Assembly (NCBI GenBank): GCA_964529265.1
Contig: CAZGVW010000218.1
Location: 1 to 39,461, forward strand
Length of the DNA: 39,461 bases
Direction: 5' to 3'
DNA from: CAZGVW01 sp964529265
GTDB lineage: Bacteria > Planctomycetota > Phycisphaerae > Phycisphaerales > UBA1924
Of the stretch, positions 1 to 7,447 are shown piece by piece. Numbering within the stretch: position 1 is the stretch's first letter; each line of letters starts with the position of its first letter. Position numbers and translations under genes: made by a program. A model generated the notes under the pieces. It saw only the letters and a list, made by a program, of their open reading frames with translations. It was not told the DNA's origin and did no database searches.

Positions 1-1844
1 ACCTCGAAGTAGTCGCCGGCGATCGCGTGTCCGATCACCCGCAGGCCCGCTTCGTCGGATTGATCGACGCGGCGAACGGAATGGATGGACGTCGAGCCGA
101 GAGGAGACTGCCAGGCGACCGCCGACGCGGCGATTCCCGGCGCAGCAGCCAGTCGATCACGGACGCCGCGAAAAATCTCCGCGCTCCTCGTATCGTCATA
201 CCCTAGCCGGTTGGGCGACAGCGCGAAGGTGAGGACGCCGTCCTGGTCGAAGCCGAGATCGAGCGTGCGCAGGTTCTGCACCGTCCGGACCAGCAGACCG
301 CAGGACACCAGCAGCGTGAGCGACAGCGCGACCTGCGCGGAAACCAGCACGAGCCGCGACCAGCCGCCCGATGTGGTGGTGCGTGCCGATTCGCGGAGGT
401 GCCGGGTCGGATCGACGCGCGACGCCATGAACGCCGGCGCGACCGCGAACACGACGATGGTCGCAGCGGCCACGCCGAACCCGAACGAGACGACGCGCCA
501 GTCGATCGTCAGATCGTCGAGGATCGGCAGATACGACAGCAGCCGCATCCCCTTGAACAGGCCGAGCAGGCCCGCGGCGGCGGCCAGGGCAAACGCGCCC
601 GATCCGAGTGCTAGCATCCCCGATTCGACGAGCAGCTGCCGCACCAGGCGATACGAACTGGCGCCGAGTGCGCGCCTGATCGCGATGTCGCGATGGCGGC
701 GCGTGTAACGGCTGAGCAGCAGGTTGGCCGCGTTGGCGCACGCCAGGCCGAGCAGCAGCAGGCCACCCGTGATCAGAATCTGGTAGACGCGCAACAGCCG
801 CGAGCGGGTAAGACCGACGCCGTCCTGGAGTCCGGGAAACAGCACCGGCTCGAAGCTCCGTGATTGCACGATCACGGGTCCCACGCCGCGAAACGCCGCC
901 AGCGTCTGTTCCTGCGCAACTTCGAGCGTAGCGCCGGGCGCCAGCCGCGCGATCATCGCGTGCGATACCCAGTTGTCGTCCTCAGGCGTCGAGCTCGGAT
1001 CGATCGCCCGTCGCGCGCCGAACGGGATCCACATCTCGTCCCGGCCGAGCACTTCCGGGCCCTGAAACCGGTCGGCGATGCCGATGACCTCGAACGGCTG
1101 GCCGTTGATGCGCACGTGCCGGCCGATGACGTCGGGACGGCGATCGAACTCCCGCGTCCACACCCGCTCGCCGAGCACGGCGAGCAACAGGCCCGGCGCC
1201 TCGTACTCGCCGCTCGAGAAGAGGCGGCCGATGCGAGGCCGGACGCCGAGCGTCTGGAAGTACCCGGCCGTGACCTGGGTCACTGCGAGCGAGCGCGGTG
1301 GCGCCTCGGCATCGGGACTGAACGTCATGTCGCCGCGAATCCCGGCGGCGACGCCCGCCAGGGCCGGCGCAGCGCTGCGCATCGCGCGCAGATGATCGAA
1401 CTTCGCGCCCGTGCGGCTGGGTGTCGATGGGTTCTCCTGAATGTAGAGGCTGACCAGTCGCTCAGGCTCCGCTACACCAGGCACGGGCCTGAAGAGGACG
1501 AAGTTGAACATCGCGTACACCGCGGTGGTGACACCGATGCCCAGCGCGAGCGTCAGCACGATGGCGGCCGACGAGCCTGGCTGCTTGATCAACGCGCGCA
1601 TCGCGGTGCGGATGTCCGCTCCGATGTTGCCCATGATCGTCCTCCGTCGCTCGACGCGCTCCGTCATCGTCCAGGCACGCTGCCGGAAGCGCATTGCCAC
1701 ACGCAGCGCCTGCCATCCCAGCCACACGTCGCGGGCCACGCCGCGGCGGCCCGCGCGTGCGGCTTCCTCGATCAGATCGCGCGCAACCGACTCGCGCCAG
1801 GGCGCAGGAATGAGTCTCAAGAGCGACTCGAACATCGTTCCCAT
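1..1844 (-). CDS. ADOP-family ABC transporter permease (MacB/FtsX-like), C-terminus outside window
   Basis: Translating the complement from the ATG at 1844 gives an unbroken frame of 614 codons to the window edge. The N-terminus (MGTMFESLLRLIPAPWRE) is the soluble, PadR-associated extension typical of acidobacterial duplicated orphan permeases. A first membrane segment (about residues 90-110, SSAAIVLTLALGIGVTTAVY) is followed by a MacB_PCD-like periplasmic domain with TAGYFQTLGVRPRIGRLF. A FtsX-type membrane block follows, with LLLLGLACANAANLLLSR and the cytoplasmic motif RRHRDIAIRRALGASSYRLV, then further membrane segments and the start of a second periplasmic domain. No ATPase is visible in the window, as is usual for this family, so the substrate is unknown; export of a small molecule or lipid is only inference. 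It lies 47 bp downstream of a padR gene on the same strand, with a palindromic repeat in the gap, and is probably co-transcribed and PadR-controlled. Confidence 0.9.
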   Translation of the reverse strand, partial: MGTMFESLLRLIPAPWRESVARDLIEEAARAGRRGVARDVWLGWQALRVAMRFRQRAWTMTERVERRRTIMGNIGADIRTAMRALIKQPGSSAAIVLTLALGIGVTTAVYAMFNFVLFRPVPGVAEPERLVSLYIQENPSTPSRTGAKFDHLRAMRSAAPALAGVAAGIRGDMTFSPDAEAPPRSLAVTQVTAGYFQTLGVRPRIGRLFSSGEYEAPGLLLAVLGERVWTREFDRRPDVIGRHVRINGQPFEVIGIADRFQGPEVLGRDEMWIPFGARRAIDPSSTPEDDNWVSHAMIARLAPGATLEVAQEQTLAAFRGVGPVIVQSRSFEPVLFPGLQDGVGLTRSRLLRVYQILITGGLLLLGLACANAANLLLSRYTRRHRDIAIRRALGASSYRLVRQLLVESGMLALGSGAFALAAAAGLLGLFKGMRLLSYLPILDDLTIDWRVVSFGFGVAAATIVVFAVAPAFMASRVDPTRHLRESARTTTSGGWSRLVLVSAQVALSLTLLVSCGLLVRTVQNLRTLDLGFDQDGVLTFALSPNRLGYDDTRSAEIFRGVRDRLAAAPGIAASAVAWQSPLGSTSIHSVRRVDQSDEAGLRVIGHAIAGDYFE

Positions 1845-1885
1845 GTAGCCCGCGGTCTTCAGACCGCGGGTCTAAAGACCCGCGG
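1845..1885 (+). repeat. Double palindromic repeat (GTAGC/TTCAG family) between padR and the permease
   Basis: GTAGC (1845-1849) is followed by two overlapping perfect hairpins. The first is CCGCGGTCT, loop TC, AGACCGCGG (1850-1869). The second is CCGCGGGTCT, loop AA, AGACCCGCGG (1864-1885). The GTAGC prefix and the CT-TC-AG apex recur in copies at 15467-15490 and 32707-32754. The element fills almost the whole 47 bp gap, so it could also shape mRNA processing between padR and the permease. Confidence 0.8.
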
Positions 1886-1891
1886 CTCCAC

Positions 1892-2227
1892 TTACGAACC
1901 TCGATCCAGCACCGTCCCCACCGAGAGACGATCGACCGCCCGGCGGGCCGCCCTCAGCGCCGCGATTCCGGCGGGCAGAATCCGGAAGAGCCGTCTCGCC
2001 TTGCCGCCCGGCTCGCCCGTCGGCTCCGAGAACCACGACTGCACGAGCTTCTTCTCCTCGAGGCGATCGAGCGTGATGTAGATCGATCCCCGGGTCAGCG
2101 TTACGCTGGCTTCGCGCCGGATCAGCTCGCGAATCGGCACGGCATACGCCTCACCGGCCAGCCGCAGCACTGCCAGAAGCACGAGCTGCTCCACTTCGCC
2201 GAGACGGACAGGTCCTGAAGGCGCCAT
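1892..2227 (-). CDS. PadR-family transcriptional regulator
   Basis: The 111-residue protein matches the small PadR-like winged-helix class in length and layout. An N-terminal helix (LGEVEQLVLLAVLRLAGEAY) leads into the helix-turn-helix (VPIRELIRREASVTLTRGSIYITLDRLEEKKLV) and a wing rich in Gly/Lys/Arg (SEPTGEPGGKARRLFRI). The C-terminal dimerisation helix is short. The start at 2227 sits directly on an inverted repeat that is a plausible autoregulatory operator, leaving almost no leader. PadR proteins of this group are usually paired with an ADOP permease and repress it until a ligand or membrane stress is sensed. The immediately downstream permease fits this. The ligand cannot be read from the sequence. 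Confidence 0.92.
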   Translation of the reverse strand: MAPSGPVRLGEVEQLVLLAVLRLAGEAYAVPIRELIRREASVTLTRGSIYITLDRLEEKKLVQSWFSEPTGEPGGKARRLFRILPAGIAALRAARRAVDRLSVGTVLDRGS

Positions 2228-2260
2228 CGAATGCCTACATCATTAGCATTCGAAGGCATT
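2227..2260 (-). promoter_or_regulatory. Probable PadR operator/promoter
   Basis: An inverted repeat TCGAATGC (2227-2234) and GCATTCGA (2246-2253) has 8-base perfect arms and an 11-base AT-rich spacer. A further GGCATT at 2255-2260 repeats the half-site core. The spacer is the only AT-rich spot locally and could hold a -10 element (TAATGAT read on the minus strand). It touches the padR start codon, as expected for autorepression. This is inference from position and symmetry. Confidence 0.55.
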
Positions 2261-2292
2261 TGACGCAAGCCAAGACTGGGTGGTTGGCCGCG

Positions 2293-2940
2293 TCAGCGCC
2301 CCGGTCGTGGCGGCGGACAGTGGCCTTCGTTGAACAGGCAGGCGAACTCGCTGAGGATCATCGCCGTGGCGCCCCACACACGGTGGCCGGCGAGATCGAA
2401 GTACGGATAGTCGATCAGGATGCCGTCGCGCACGACACGCTGCCAGCCGATCCGCGACGGATCGCGAATCTGATCGAGCGGCGCCTCGACCAGCGCCGCG
2501 ACTTCGCGCGGCGCCAGATCGAAGGCCGGACGCGAATCCGCCAACGCGATGAACGGCTGGACGACGAAGCCGCTGACGATCACCCAGAGCGAGGACAACG
2601 CGCCGATGATGCGCACCGAATCAGGTGCGACGCCGACTTCTTCCTGCGTCTCCCGGAGCGCCGCCTGGACCGGCGGCTCTCCCGGTTCGATGCCGCCCCC
2701 CGGCAGGCTCACCTGCCCGGGGTGGTGCGGCAGATCGTCGCGGCGAACCGTCAACGGCATCAGAACCTGATCGGGTCCCGGATACAGGAGGATGAGGGCC
2801 GCCGCCTGCCGCGCGTCCCCGGGAGCCGACTCGGGCGCCCAGCCTTTGCGGGGCGGGACCGGCGCAAAGCGCCATTGCGCCCGAGCGCCGGGCAACGGCT
2901 GCGCGAGCCGCTGGCGCAGGAAGTCCTCCAGCGACGCCAT
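2293..2940 (-). CDS. Nudix hydrolase, CoA pyrophosphatase type (NudL/YeaB-like)
   Basis: The 215-residue protein carries a complete Nudix box: GGIEPGEPPVQAAL then RETQEEVGV, matching Gx5Ex7REUxEExGU. Just before it is the UPF0035-type motif of CoA pyrophosphatases (LMPLTVRRDDLPHHPGQVS, then LPGG). This motif separates the NudL group from other Nudix enzymes and predicts cleavage of CoA or acyl-CoA into phosphopantetheine and 3',5'-ADP. I chose the ATG at 2940 (MASLEDFLRQRL) because family members begin with this helix; an upstream ATG at 2982 would add 14 poorly conserved residues. The gene lies alone, convergent to nothing, downstream of the TIR-WD40 gene on the same strand with a 188 bp gap. 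Confidence 0.9.
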   Translation of the reverse strand: MASLEDFLRQRLAQPLPGARAQWRFAPVPPRKGWAPESAPGDARQAAALILLYPGPDQVLMPLTVRRDDLPHHPGQVSLPGGGIEPGEPPVQAALRETQEEVGVAPDSVRIIGALSSLWVIVSGFVVQPFIALADSRPAFDLAPREVAALVEAPLDQIRDPSRIGWQRVVRDGILIDYPYFDLAGHRVWGATAMILSEFACLFNEGHCPPPRPGR

Positions 2941-2990
2941 CGTCGAAATCGCAAATGTCGAATCTCGAGGACACACGGGCACGACGATGA

Positions 2991-3119
2991 TCGCATGCCA
3001 CGGCCCTGATCACGACTGATCTCGCGGTCGATCAGACGCTCACCCTGCTTCGGTTTCGCCTGGGTCTGACGGCGGCCGAGGCGTGGTGGCGCCAGATCGA
3101 GAGCAGGGGGTGGACCTGA
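2991..3119 (+). other. Orphan open frame, possible C-terminal gene scrap
   Basis: In the gap between the TIR-WD40 and Nudix genes, the plus strand holds a short open stretch ending at a TGA (3117-3119) that reads ...DLAVDQTLTLLRFRLGL then TAAEAWWRQIESRGWT. It has protein-like composition, but an upstream in-frame TGA and no ATG, GTG or TTG codon. It is best regarded as the tail of a lost gene, or chance. I recognise no family. Confidence 0.25.
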
Positions 3120-3128
3120 GCCCGGCCA

Positions 3129-6100
3129 CTAGTTCCTCGGTCTGATTCGATAGCGATCGCAGGTCCGGCGGTACTCCGCTCCCGCGAGATACCGGTTCCA
3201 CTCACCCTCGCTGAGATCCCGATTTGCCATCGCGCAGGCGCGGGTGATCCAGGACTCGAGTCGCGTCTCCCAAATCAGCGGGGGCCGCCCCTCGGTGCTC
3301 CACGCGAGATGGCGGCCGTCTCTCGAGAGCGTGATGTAGTACCAGAGTCCGCCTGGCGCGGCCATGTCGGGCAGCACCGTTTGACGACGTTCCATGTTCC
3401 AGATCCGGACCGTGCTGCCGGCCGGCGTCGCGAAAACGACGGCAAGATGCCGCCCATCAGCGTCGTACGAGAGGCTGGTGGCGTGCGACGGCAACGACAG
3501 CGCCTCGCCGACCGGCTCGTGCGTCTGCAGATCCCACGAACGCACCTCACCGTCCTCTGTCGCGATCGTCAGGCGTTCGCCGCCAGGGTGAAACGTGAGG
3601 CTCGAGACGAACTCCGGCACGTGGAAGACCTCGCCGGCGATCGACTGGCCGCTGGAGAGATCGACCAATTGGACGACGTCGGGGTCGGGGAGAACAGCCA
3701 GCAGCGGCCGGGTCGGATGCACGGCGAGCGCGAGAACGGGAGGCGAGTTCTGGTGAGCCGGTGAGAGCGCCGATCCGGAGGTGAGGTCCCAAATCAGCGC
3801 GCCGCCTTCGTAGTTGCGCGACACCAGGCGCCGGCCGTCGGGTCCGAATGCCAGCGACACGATCTGCCCGTGTCCGCGCTGGGCGTCGGCGCGATCAACG
3901 CCAAGATCCATCGGCGGAATCGACGGTCGTCGCGTCGCCGTACTCACGACATGAAGACGGCCGCGCATCGTCTTCGGTTCGTGATCGGCGAACGCCAGCG
4001 ACTGGCCGTCGCCGCTGAAGGCCACCGCCGTCACCGTTCGCTGCGGCACGGCCATTGGTTCCAGACGCCGCTGTTCTTCAAGGTCGAAGATGTTGACCGC
4101 ATCTGCTGATCCCCAGGCGAACAGTCGGCCGTCGGGACTCAGAGCCGCGGCGGTGAATCCCGTGACGGCGCCATCGAGGCGCCACCCGAGCGATCGTCGA
4201 TCGCCCAGGTGCCACAGGGCGATCCGATCGTCGGGCAGGGCCGTCGCGAGCAGCCGGTTCGTGGGTTCGAACGCGACCGGCGGCGCGTGGAAGGACCAGT
4301 GGAGTCCTCCAAGCTGCACGAGTGGCTTCCGATCGTACGTGTTGGCGACACGGGTCTGCGCCGGTGTGATCGGCAGGGGCTCGCCAGAAAACGCCCCGGC
4401 GAACAGCCGGGAGAACGTCTCCGCCGACTCGGCGGCACCGCGCGGCGCGGCACGCGCCCACAATCTCAACTGGCCGAATTCCTCGTCCGACAGACGCTGG
4501 AACGCCGCCAGTCGGGTGCCGTCGTTGTTGAAGATGACCGCGCCAACTGGCGGAGGCAGCCGATCGATCACGCGGGGCGCCGCTTCGCGATCGACCAGGT
4601 TCCACAACATGATGGTCCCGTCCTGGCCAACTGACGTCAGCACGTCTTCGCCGGGACCGGCGTACAGCCCGATCACCCTGCCCGTGTGACCGGCGGCCGA
4701 GAGTGGTGCATGCGTACCGGAATCCAGACGCAGTTGCAGGATGATTCCGGAGTCGGTACCAAAGTACAGAGCCCGGCCGTCGACGCTGAATGTGGCGCTG
4801 GTGACGACGCGCCGCTGAAGCGGCCACGTTCTGACGGCAGGGCTGCCGGCGAGATCGCTCCAGACCTCAATCACGTCGTTGTGATACGCAACGACCATCC
4901 GATCGCCCTGCGGGTGAAAGGTCAGCCAGATCGGCGTGCCGTCGTGGGAGGGGAACGCCGGGCCGACGAAGCGGCGCCGCTGGCTGTTCCAGAACATCGT
5001 CCGATGACGGCCCGCGAAGGTCTCGAACAGTGCGACGGTGTGTCCTGTCGGACTGATCGCGACGAAATGCCCCCGATCGATGCGACGCAGCGACGGCATC
5101 TCGCCTGCGAGGTCGCGCTGGAACACCGTTTTCGGCGGCGGATGGTAGTCGCTCGGACTCAACATCAGCAGCGAACGGGCGTCGGGTGAAAAGGCGAGCC
5201 CCCAGAGTCTTCCGGGTGCTCTCATCTCGGGACCAGGCCGGAACACGGAATCCGGCAGAACGATCTGTTCGGGAGGCGGCAGCCGCAGCGGCGGGCCCGT
5301 TGGGCTGAAGGTGGCGGTATCGATCTGCTGAATGGACCGGTCCTTCAGCCCTAACGCGAGCACGCGGCCCTGCGGGTCGAACGCGAAGCTGTCGGCCGGC
5401 TCGTGCAGGAACACCGCCAGACGCGAGACCTGCTCCAGCAGTGTCTTCAAGGTCGTCGCGGCCTCGGCGGTTCGCGCCTGCTCATTGGCTTCGACCGCGA
5501 GAAGGAGCGCGAGGTCGAGATGCTGCTCGTCGAGGCTCATGGCTTCGACGGCCAGCTGGCGAGAGACCGCCACTCGCAGCCGCTCGTTGGCCAGGTTGCG
5601 CTGCTGGACCGCGAGATAGGCCGCGACCAGCGCGCTGATCGTCAACACGGTGAGAGCCGCGACGGCGCTCCAGGCGAGACGCATCGCGCCGCGGTGCCGC
5701 CGCACGTCCTCACCGACGAGGTCATCTTTGGGGCGCCCGTGCAGGGTCGAGGCCAGGTCGGCGATCGCGTCGCGGAAGCGCGCATTCCGCATCGACAGCT
5801 GCTCTTCGGCTCTGGCCCACCGCAGGTCGAGGTAGAGCGGCTCATCCCCGAACCGCCGCGCGACGTCGGACGGCAGCGCGTCCGTCCGCGACCAGTCGAA
5901 GTCACCTGCGGCGGGATCCCAGGCGAGCGTGCCGTCTGTCAGCACGACGAGCAGCGTTTGAGGCGATCGCTGGGACAGCCAGTACCCGAGCTCGCGCCGG
6001 ACCCAGGGTGACGCGGCTGCCGTCGGCGATGCCAGCAGCACGAAGTAATCGGACTGGCTCAGCGCGCGTTCGATCGACGGCCACAGGCCCGGATTGACGG

Positions 6101-6242
6101 CGAGCGACGTCTTGTCTCGAAAGACGCGCATCGCTCGCAGCCTGTACCACGGCCGCGCGAAGCTCTGCAGACCGGACTGGATGGACGGAGCCAGCTTGCC
6201 GTCGGAGGCGTGGCTGTACGAGATGAACGCCCGATACAGCAT
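3129..6242 (-). CDS. TIR domain - transmembrane - WD40 repeat protein
   Basis: A 1037-residue protein with three parts. Residues 1 to about 170 are a TIR domain: strand RAFISYSH at 4-11, SDYFVLLASPTAAASPW at 64-80, then VRRELGYW with Glu84 in the position of the catalytic glutamate of NAD-cleaving TIR domains (SxWxxxE pattern). A single hydrophobic span at about 189-212 and a polar helical linker (to about residue 270, containing VEAMSLDEQHLDLALLLAVEA) follow. The rest is WD40-like blades, with repeated units such as VTSVGQDGTIMLWNL, RLVSRNYEGGALIWDL and RLTIATEDGEVRSWDL. The start at 6242 (MLYRAFISYS) is chosen because the frame continues upstream only by overlapping another plausible gene and the TIR domain starts at once. 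A membrane-anchored sensor with a TIR effector is the simplest reading; whether it is an NADase, signalling or anti-phage protein is inference. Confidence 0.85.
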   Translation of the reverse strand: MLYRAFISYSHASDGKLAPSIQSGLQSFARPWYRLRAMRVFRDKTSLAVNPGLWPSIERALSQSDYFVLLASPTAAASPWVRRELGYWLSQRSPQTLLVVLTDGTLAWDPAAGDFDWSRTDALPSDVARRFGDEPLYLDLRWARAEEQLSMRNARFRDAIADLASTLHGRPKDDLVGEDVRRHRGAMRLAWSAVAALTVLTISALVAAYLAVQQRNLANERLRVAVSRQLAVEAMSLDEQHLDLALLLAVEANEQARTAEAATTLKTLLEQVSRLAVFLHEPADSFAFDPQGRVLALGLKDRSIQQIDTATFSPTGPPLRLPPPEQIVLPDSVFRPGPEMRAPGRLWGLAFSPDARSLLMLSPSDYHPPPKTVFQRDLAGEMPSLRRIDRGHFVAISPTGHTVALFETFAGRHRTMFWNSQRRRFVGPAFPSHDGTPIWLTFHPQGDRMVVAYHNDVIEVWSDLAGSPAVRTWPLQRRVVTSATFSVDGRALYFGTDSGIILQLRLDSGTHAPLSAAGHTGRVIGLYAGPGEDVLTSVGQDGTIMLWNLVDREAAPRVIDRLPPPVGAVIFNNDGTRLAAFQRLSDEEFGQLRLWARAAPRGAAESAETFSRLFAGAFSGEPLPITPAQTRVANTYDRKPLVQLGGLHWSFHAPPVAFEPTNRLLATALPDDRIALWHLGDRRSLGWRLDGAVTGFTAAALSPDGRLFAWGSADAVNIFDLEEQRRLEPMAVPQRTVTAVAFSGDGQSLAFADHEPKTMRGRLHVVSTATRRPSIPPMDLGVDRADAQRGHGQIVSLAFGPDGRRLVSRNYEGGALIWDLTSGSALSPAHQNSPPVLALAVHPTRPLLAVLPDPDVVQLVDLSSGQSIAGEVFHVPEFVSSLTFHPGGERLTIATEDGEVRSWDLQTHEPVGEALSLPSHATSLSYDADGRHLAVVFATPAGSTVRIWNMERRQTVLPDMAAPGGLWYYITLSRDGRHLAWSTEGRPPLIWETRLESWITRACAMANRDLSEGEWNRYLAGAEYRRTCDRYRIRPRN

Positions 6243-6403
6243 GGGTGCCGTGATCGACGCTGAACGATAGCACCGTTCTTTGCGCGCGCGCCGCAGCGCG
6301 ATGCCGACGGCCTGCGCGACCAGCCACGCGGTGGCGTGCGCTCCTGTTCTGTTCGAGCGCCGTTCCGGTTGGCGACGCGACGGACCTTCAACGCGAAGGC
6401 GAG

Positions 6404-6706
6404 CTATCTGAAGTCGTGCAGCCACGCCGCGCCGCTGGCGACACCCAGGGCGATGCCCAGCGCCCAGGCCCAGTAGCGCAATCGTCCTGTCTGGTGGCGA
6501 GAGATGGCGAGCCAGCCGGAGCCCAGGGCCAGCGCGGCGGCCAGCGGCGCCAGAAAACGAAATCCGAGTATCAAATAGAGGTAGGGGATGACGATCGCGG
6601 GTGGGTGCCCGTCGTAGAGGTCTTCGCGAAAGATCGCCACAAACACCACGGGCGGCACGAGCAGCAACCCGAGCATGACCACCGCGGTGATGAACATGGC
6701 TTTCAA
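6404..6706 (-). CDS. Small multi-pass membrane protein, unknown function
   Basis: A 100-residue protein, almost entirely hydrophobic, with three likely membrane spans: FITAVVMLGLLLVPPVVFVA, then YLYLILGFRFLAPLAAALAL, then YWAWALGIALGVASGAAWL. I recognise no family. It lies 161 bp upstream of the TIR-WD40 gene on the same strand and 18 bp from the divergent mug gene, so the 6707-6724 gap must hold promoter elements for one or both directions. It occupies a different frame from the upstream extension of the TIR gene, which argues that the extension is not coding. Confidence 0.65.
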   Translation of the reverse strand: MKAMFITAVVMLGLLLVPPVVFVAIFREDLYDGHPPAIVIPYLYLILGFRFLAPLAAALALGSGWLAISRHQTGRLRYWAWALGIALGVASGAAWLHDFR

Positions 6707-6724
6707 GGCGTGCAGGATGATCGC

Positions 6725-7288
6725 ATGAGGGATCCCCGGCGGCCAACCAGAGCTGAGCTCGAACGCGCCGCGGGACGCACCATCCCCGACGTCATCGAGC
6801 CAGGGCTCGACGTGCTCTTCTGCGGCATCAATCCCGGACTCTATTCAGGCGCCACCGGTCATCATTTCGCGCGCCCCGGCAATCGCTTCTGGCCGGCGCT
6901 CTACGCGGCCGGCTTCACGCGGCGCCTGCTGAAGCCGTGGGAAAAGCACGAACTGGTTGCGGAAGGCTGCGGGATCACAAATCTGGTCGCTCGAACCACG
7001 GCGAGCGCCGCCGAGCTCACGGCGCGCGAGCTCATCCAGGGCCGCCGCCGCCTGGAAGCCAAGATCCGCCGCTTCCGCCCGCGCGCCGTCGCGATCGTCG
7101 GCATCACCGCGTACCGAACAGCGTTCAATCGACCCCGCGCGGCGCTCGGCCGGCAGCCGGAGGACATCGAGGGCGCGCTGCTCTGGGTGCTCCCGAACCC
7201 GAGCGGCTTGAACGCACATCATCGTCCGGCCGATTTCGCACGCGCGTTTCGCGAGCTGAGACACGCGGTCCTCGACGACGCCGGGTAG
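6725..7288 (+). CDS. mug: G/U- and G/T-mismatch-specific DNA glycosylase (Mug/TDG family)
   Basis: A 187-residue protein, close to the usual bacterial Mug length. The family-2 UDG motif A is clear: VLFCGINPGLYSGATG followed by HHFARPGNRFWPALYAAG; the Asn of GINPG activates water. Motif B appears near the C-terminus as LPNPSGLNAHH. The central ITNLVARTTASAAEL also matches the family. The enzyme removes uracil, ethenocytosine and mispaired thymine from duplex DNA in base-excision repair. The ATG at 6725 is chosen because it gives family length; upstream codons overlap the divergent membrane-protein gene. Monocistronic, with a repeat-bearing gap after it. Confidence 0.93.
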   Translation: MRDPRRPTRAELERAAGRTIPDVIEPGLDVLFCGINPGLYSGATGHHFARPGNRFWPALYAAGFTRRLLKPWEKHELVAEGCGITNLVARTTASAAELTARELIQGRRRLEAKIRRFRPRAVAIVGITAYRTAFNRPRAALGRQPEDIEGALLWVLPNPSGLNAHHRPADFARAFRELRHAVLDDAG

Positions 7289-7317
7289 AACACTGCGCAC
7301 CGCCAGCGAAGCACCTC

Positions 7318-7374
7318 TGCCTCCAGCGTCAGCGCTGGTACGTCGAGGCGAAGCGTGAGTGCCTCCAGCGTCAG
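7318..7374 (+). repeat. Short direct/inverted repeat cluster in the mug-macroglobulin gap
   Basis: TGCCTCCAGCGTCAG occurs twice, at 7318-7332 and 7360-7374. The first copy forms a hairpin CCAGCG-TCAG-CGCTGG (7323-7338) followed by TACG. Read on the minus strand it begins CGTACC then stem, which resembles the GTAGC-stem repeats elsewhere, but the resemblance is weaker. The rest of the 159 bp gap (7289-7447) shows no gene. Confidence 0.5.
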
Positions 7375-7447
7375 TTCGCTCTTTTCGGTGTCTTACTATG
7401 TGTGGACTGTCCTGGTGCGCTCCCCGACCCCAGTCATGTGACTCATC

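Noticed and set aside
3129..6706. A Thoeris or other named anti-phage system
   Set aside because: No ThsA-type partner (SIR2/SLOG or similar) is adjacent; naming a system would go beyond the sequence.
6243..6746. N-terminal extension of the TIR-WD40 protein by 168 residues
   Set aside because: It overlaps the small membrane protein in another frame, has no domain-like sequence, and the TIR fold begins right at the 6242 start.
7318..7374. CRISPR-like direct repeats
   Set aside because: Only two 15-base copies with a 27-base spacing and no cas genes; better read as hairpin debris.
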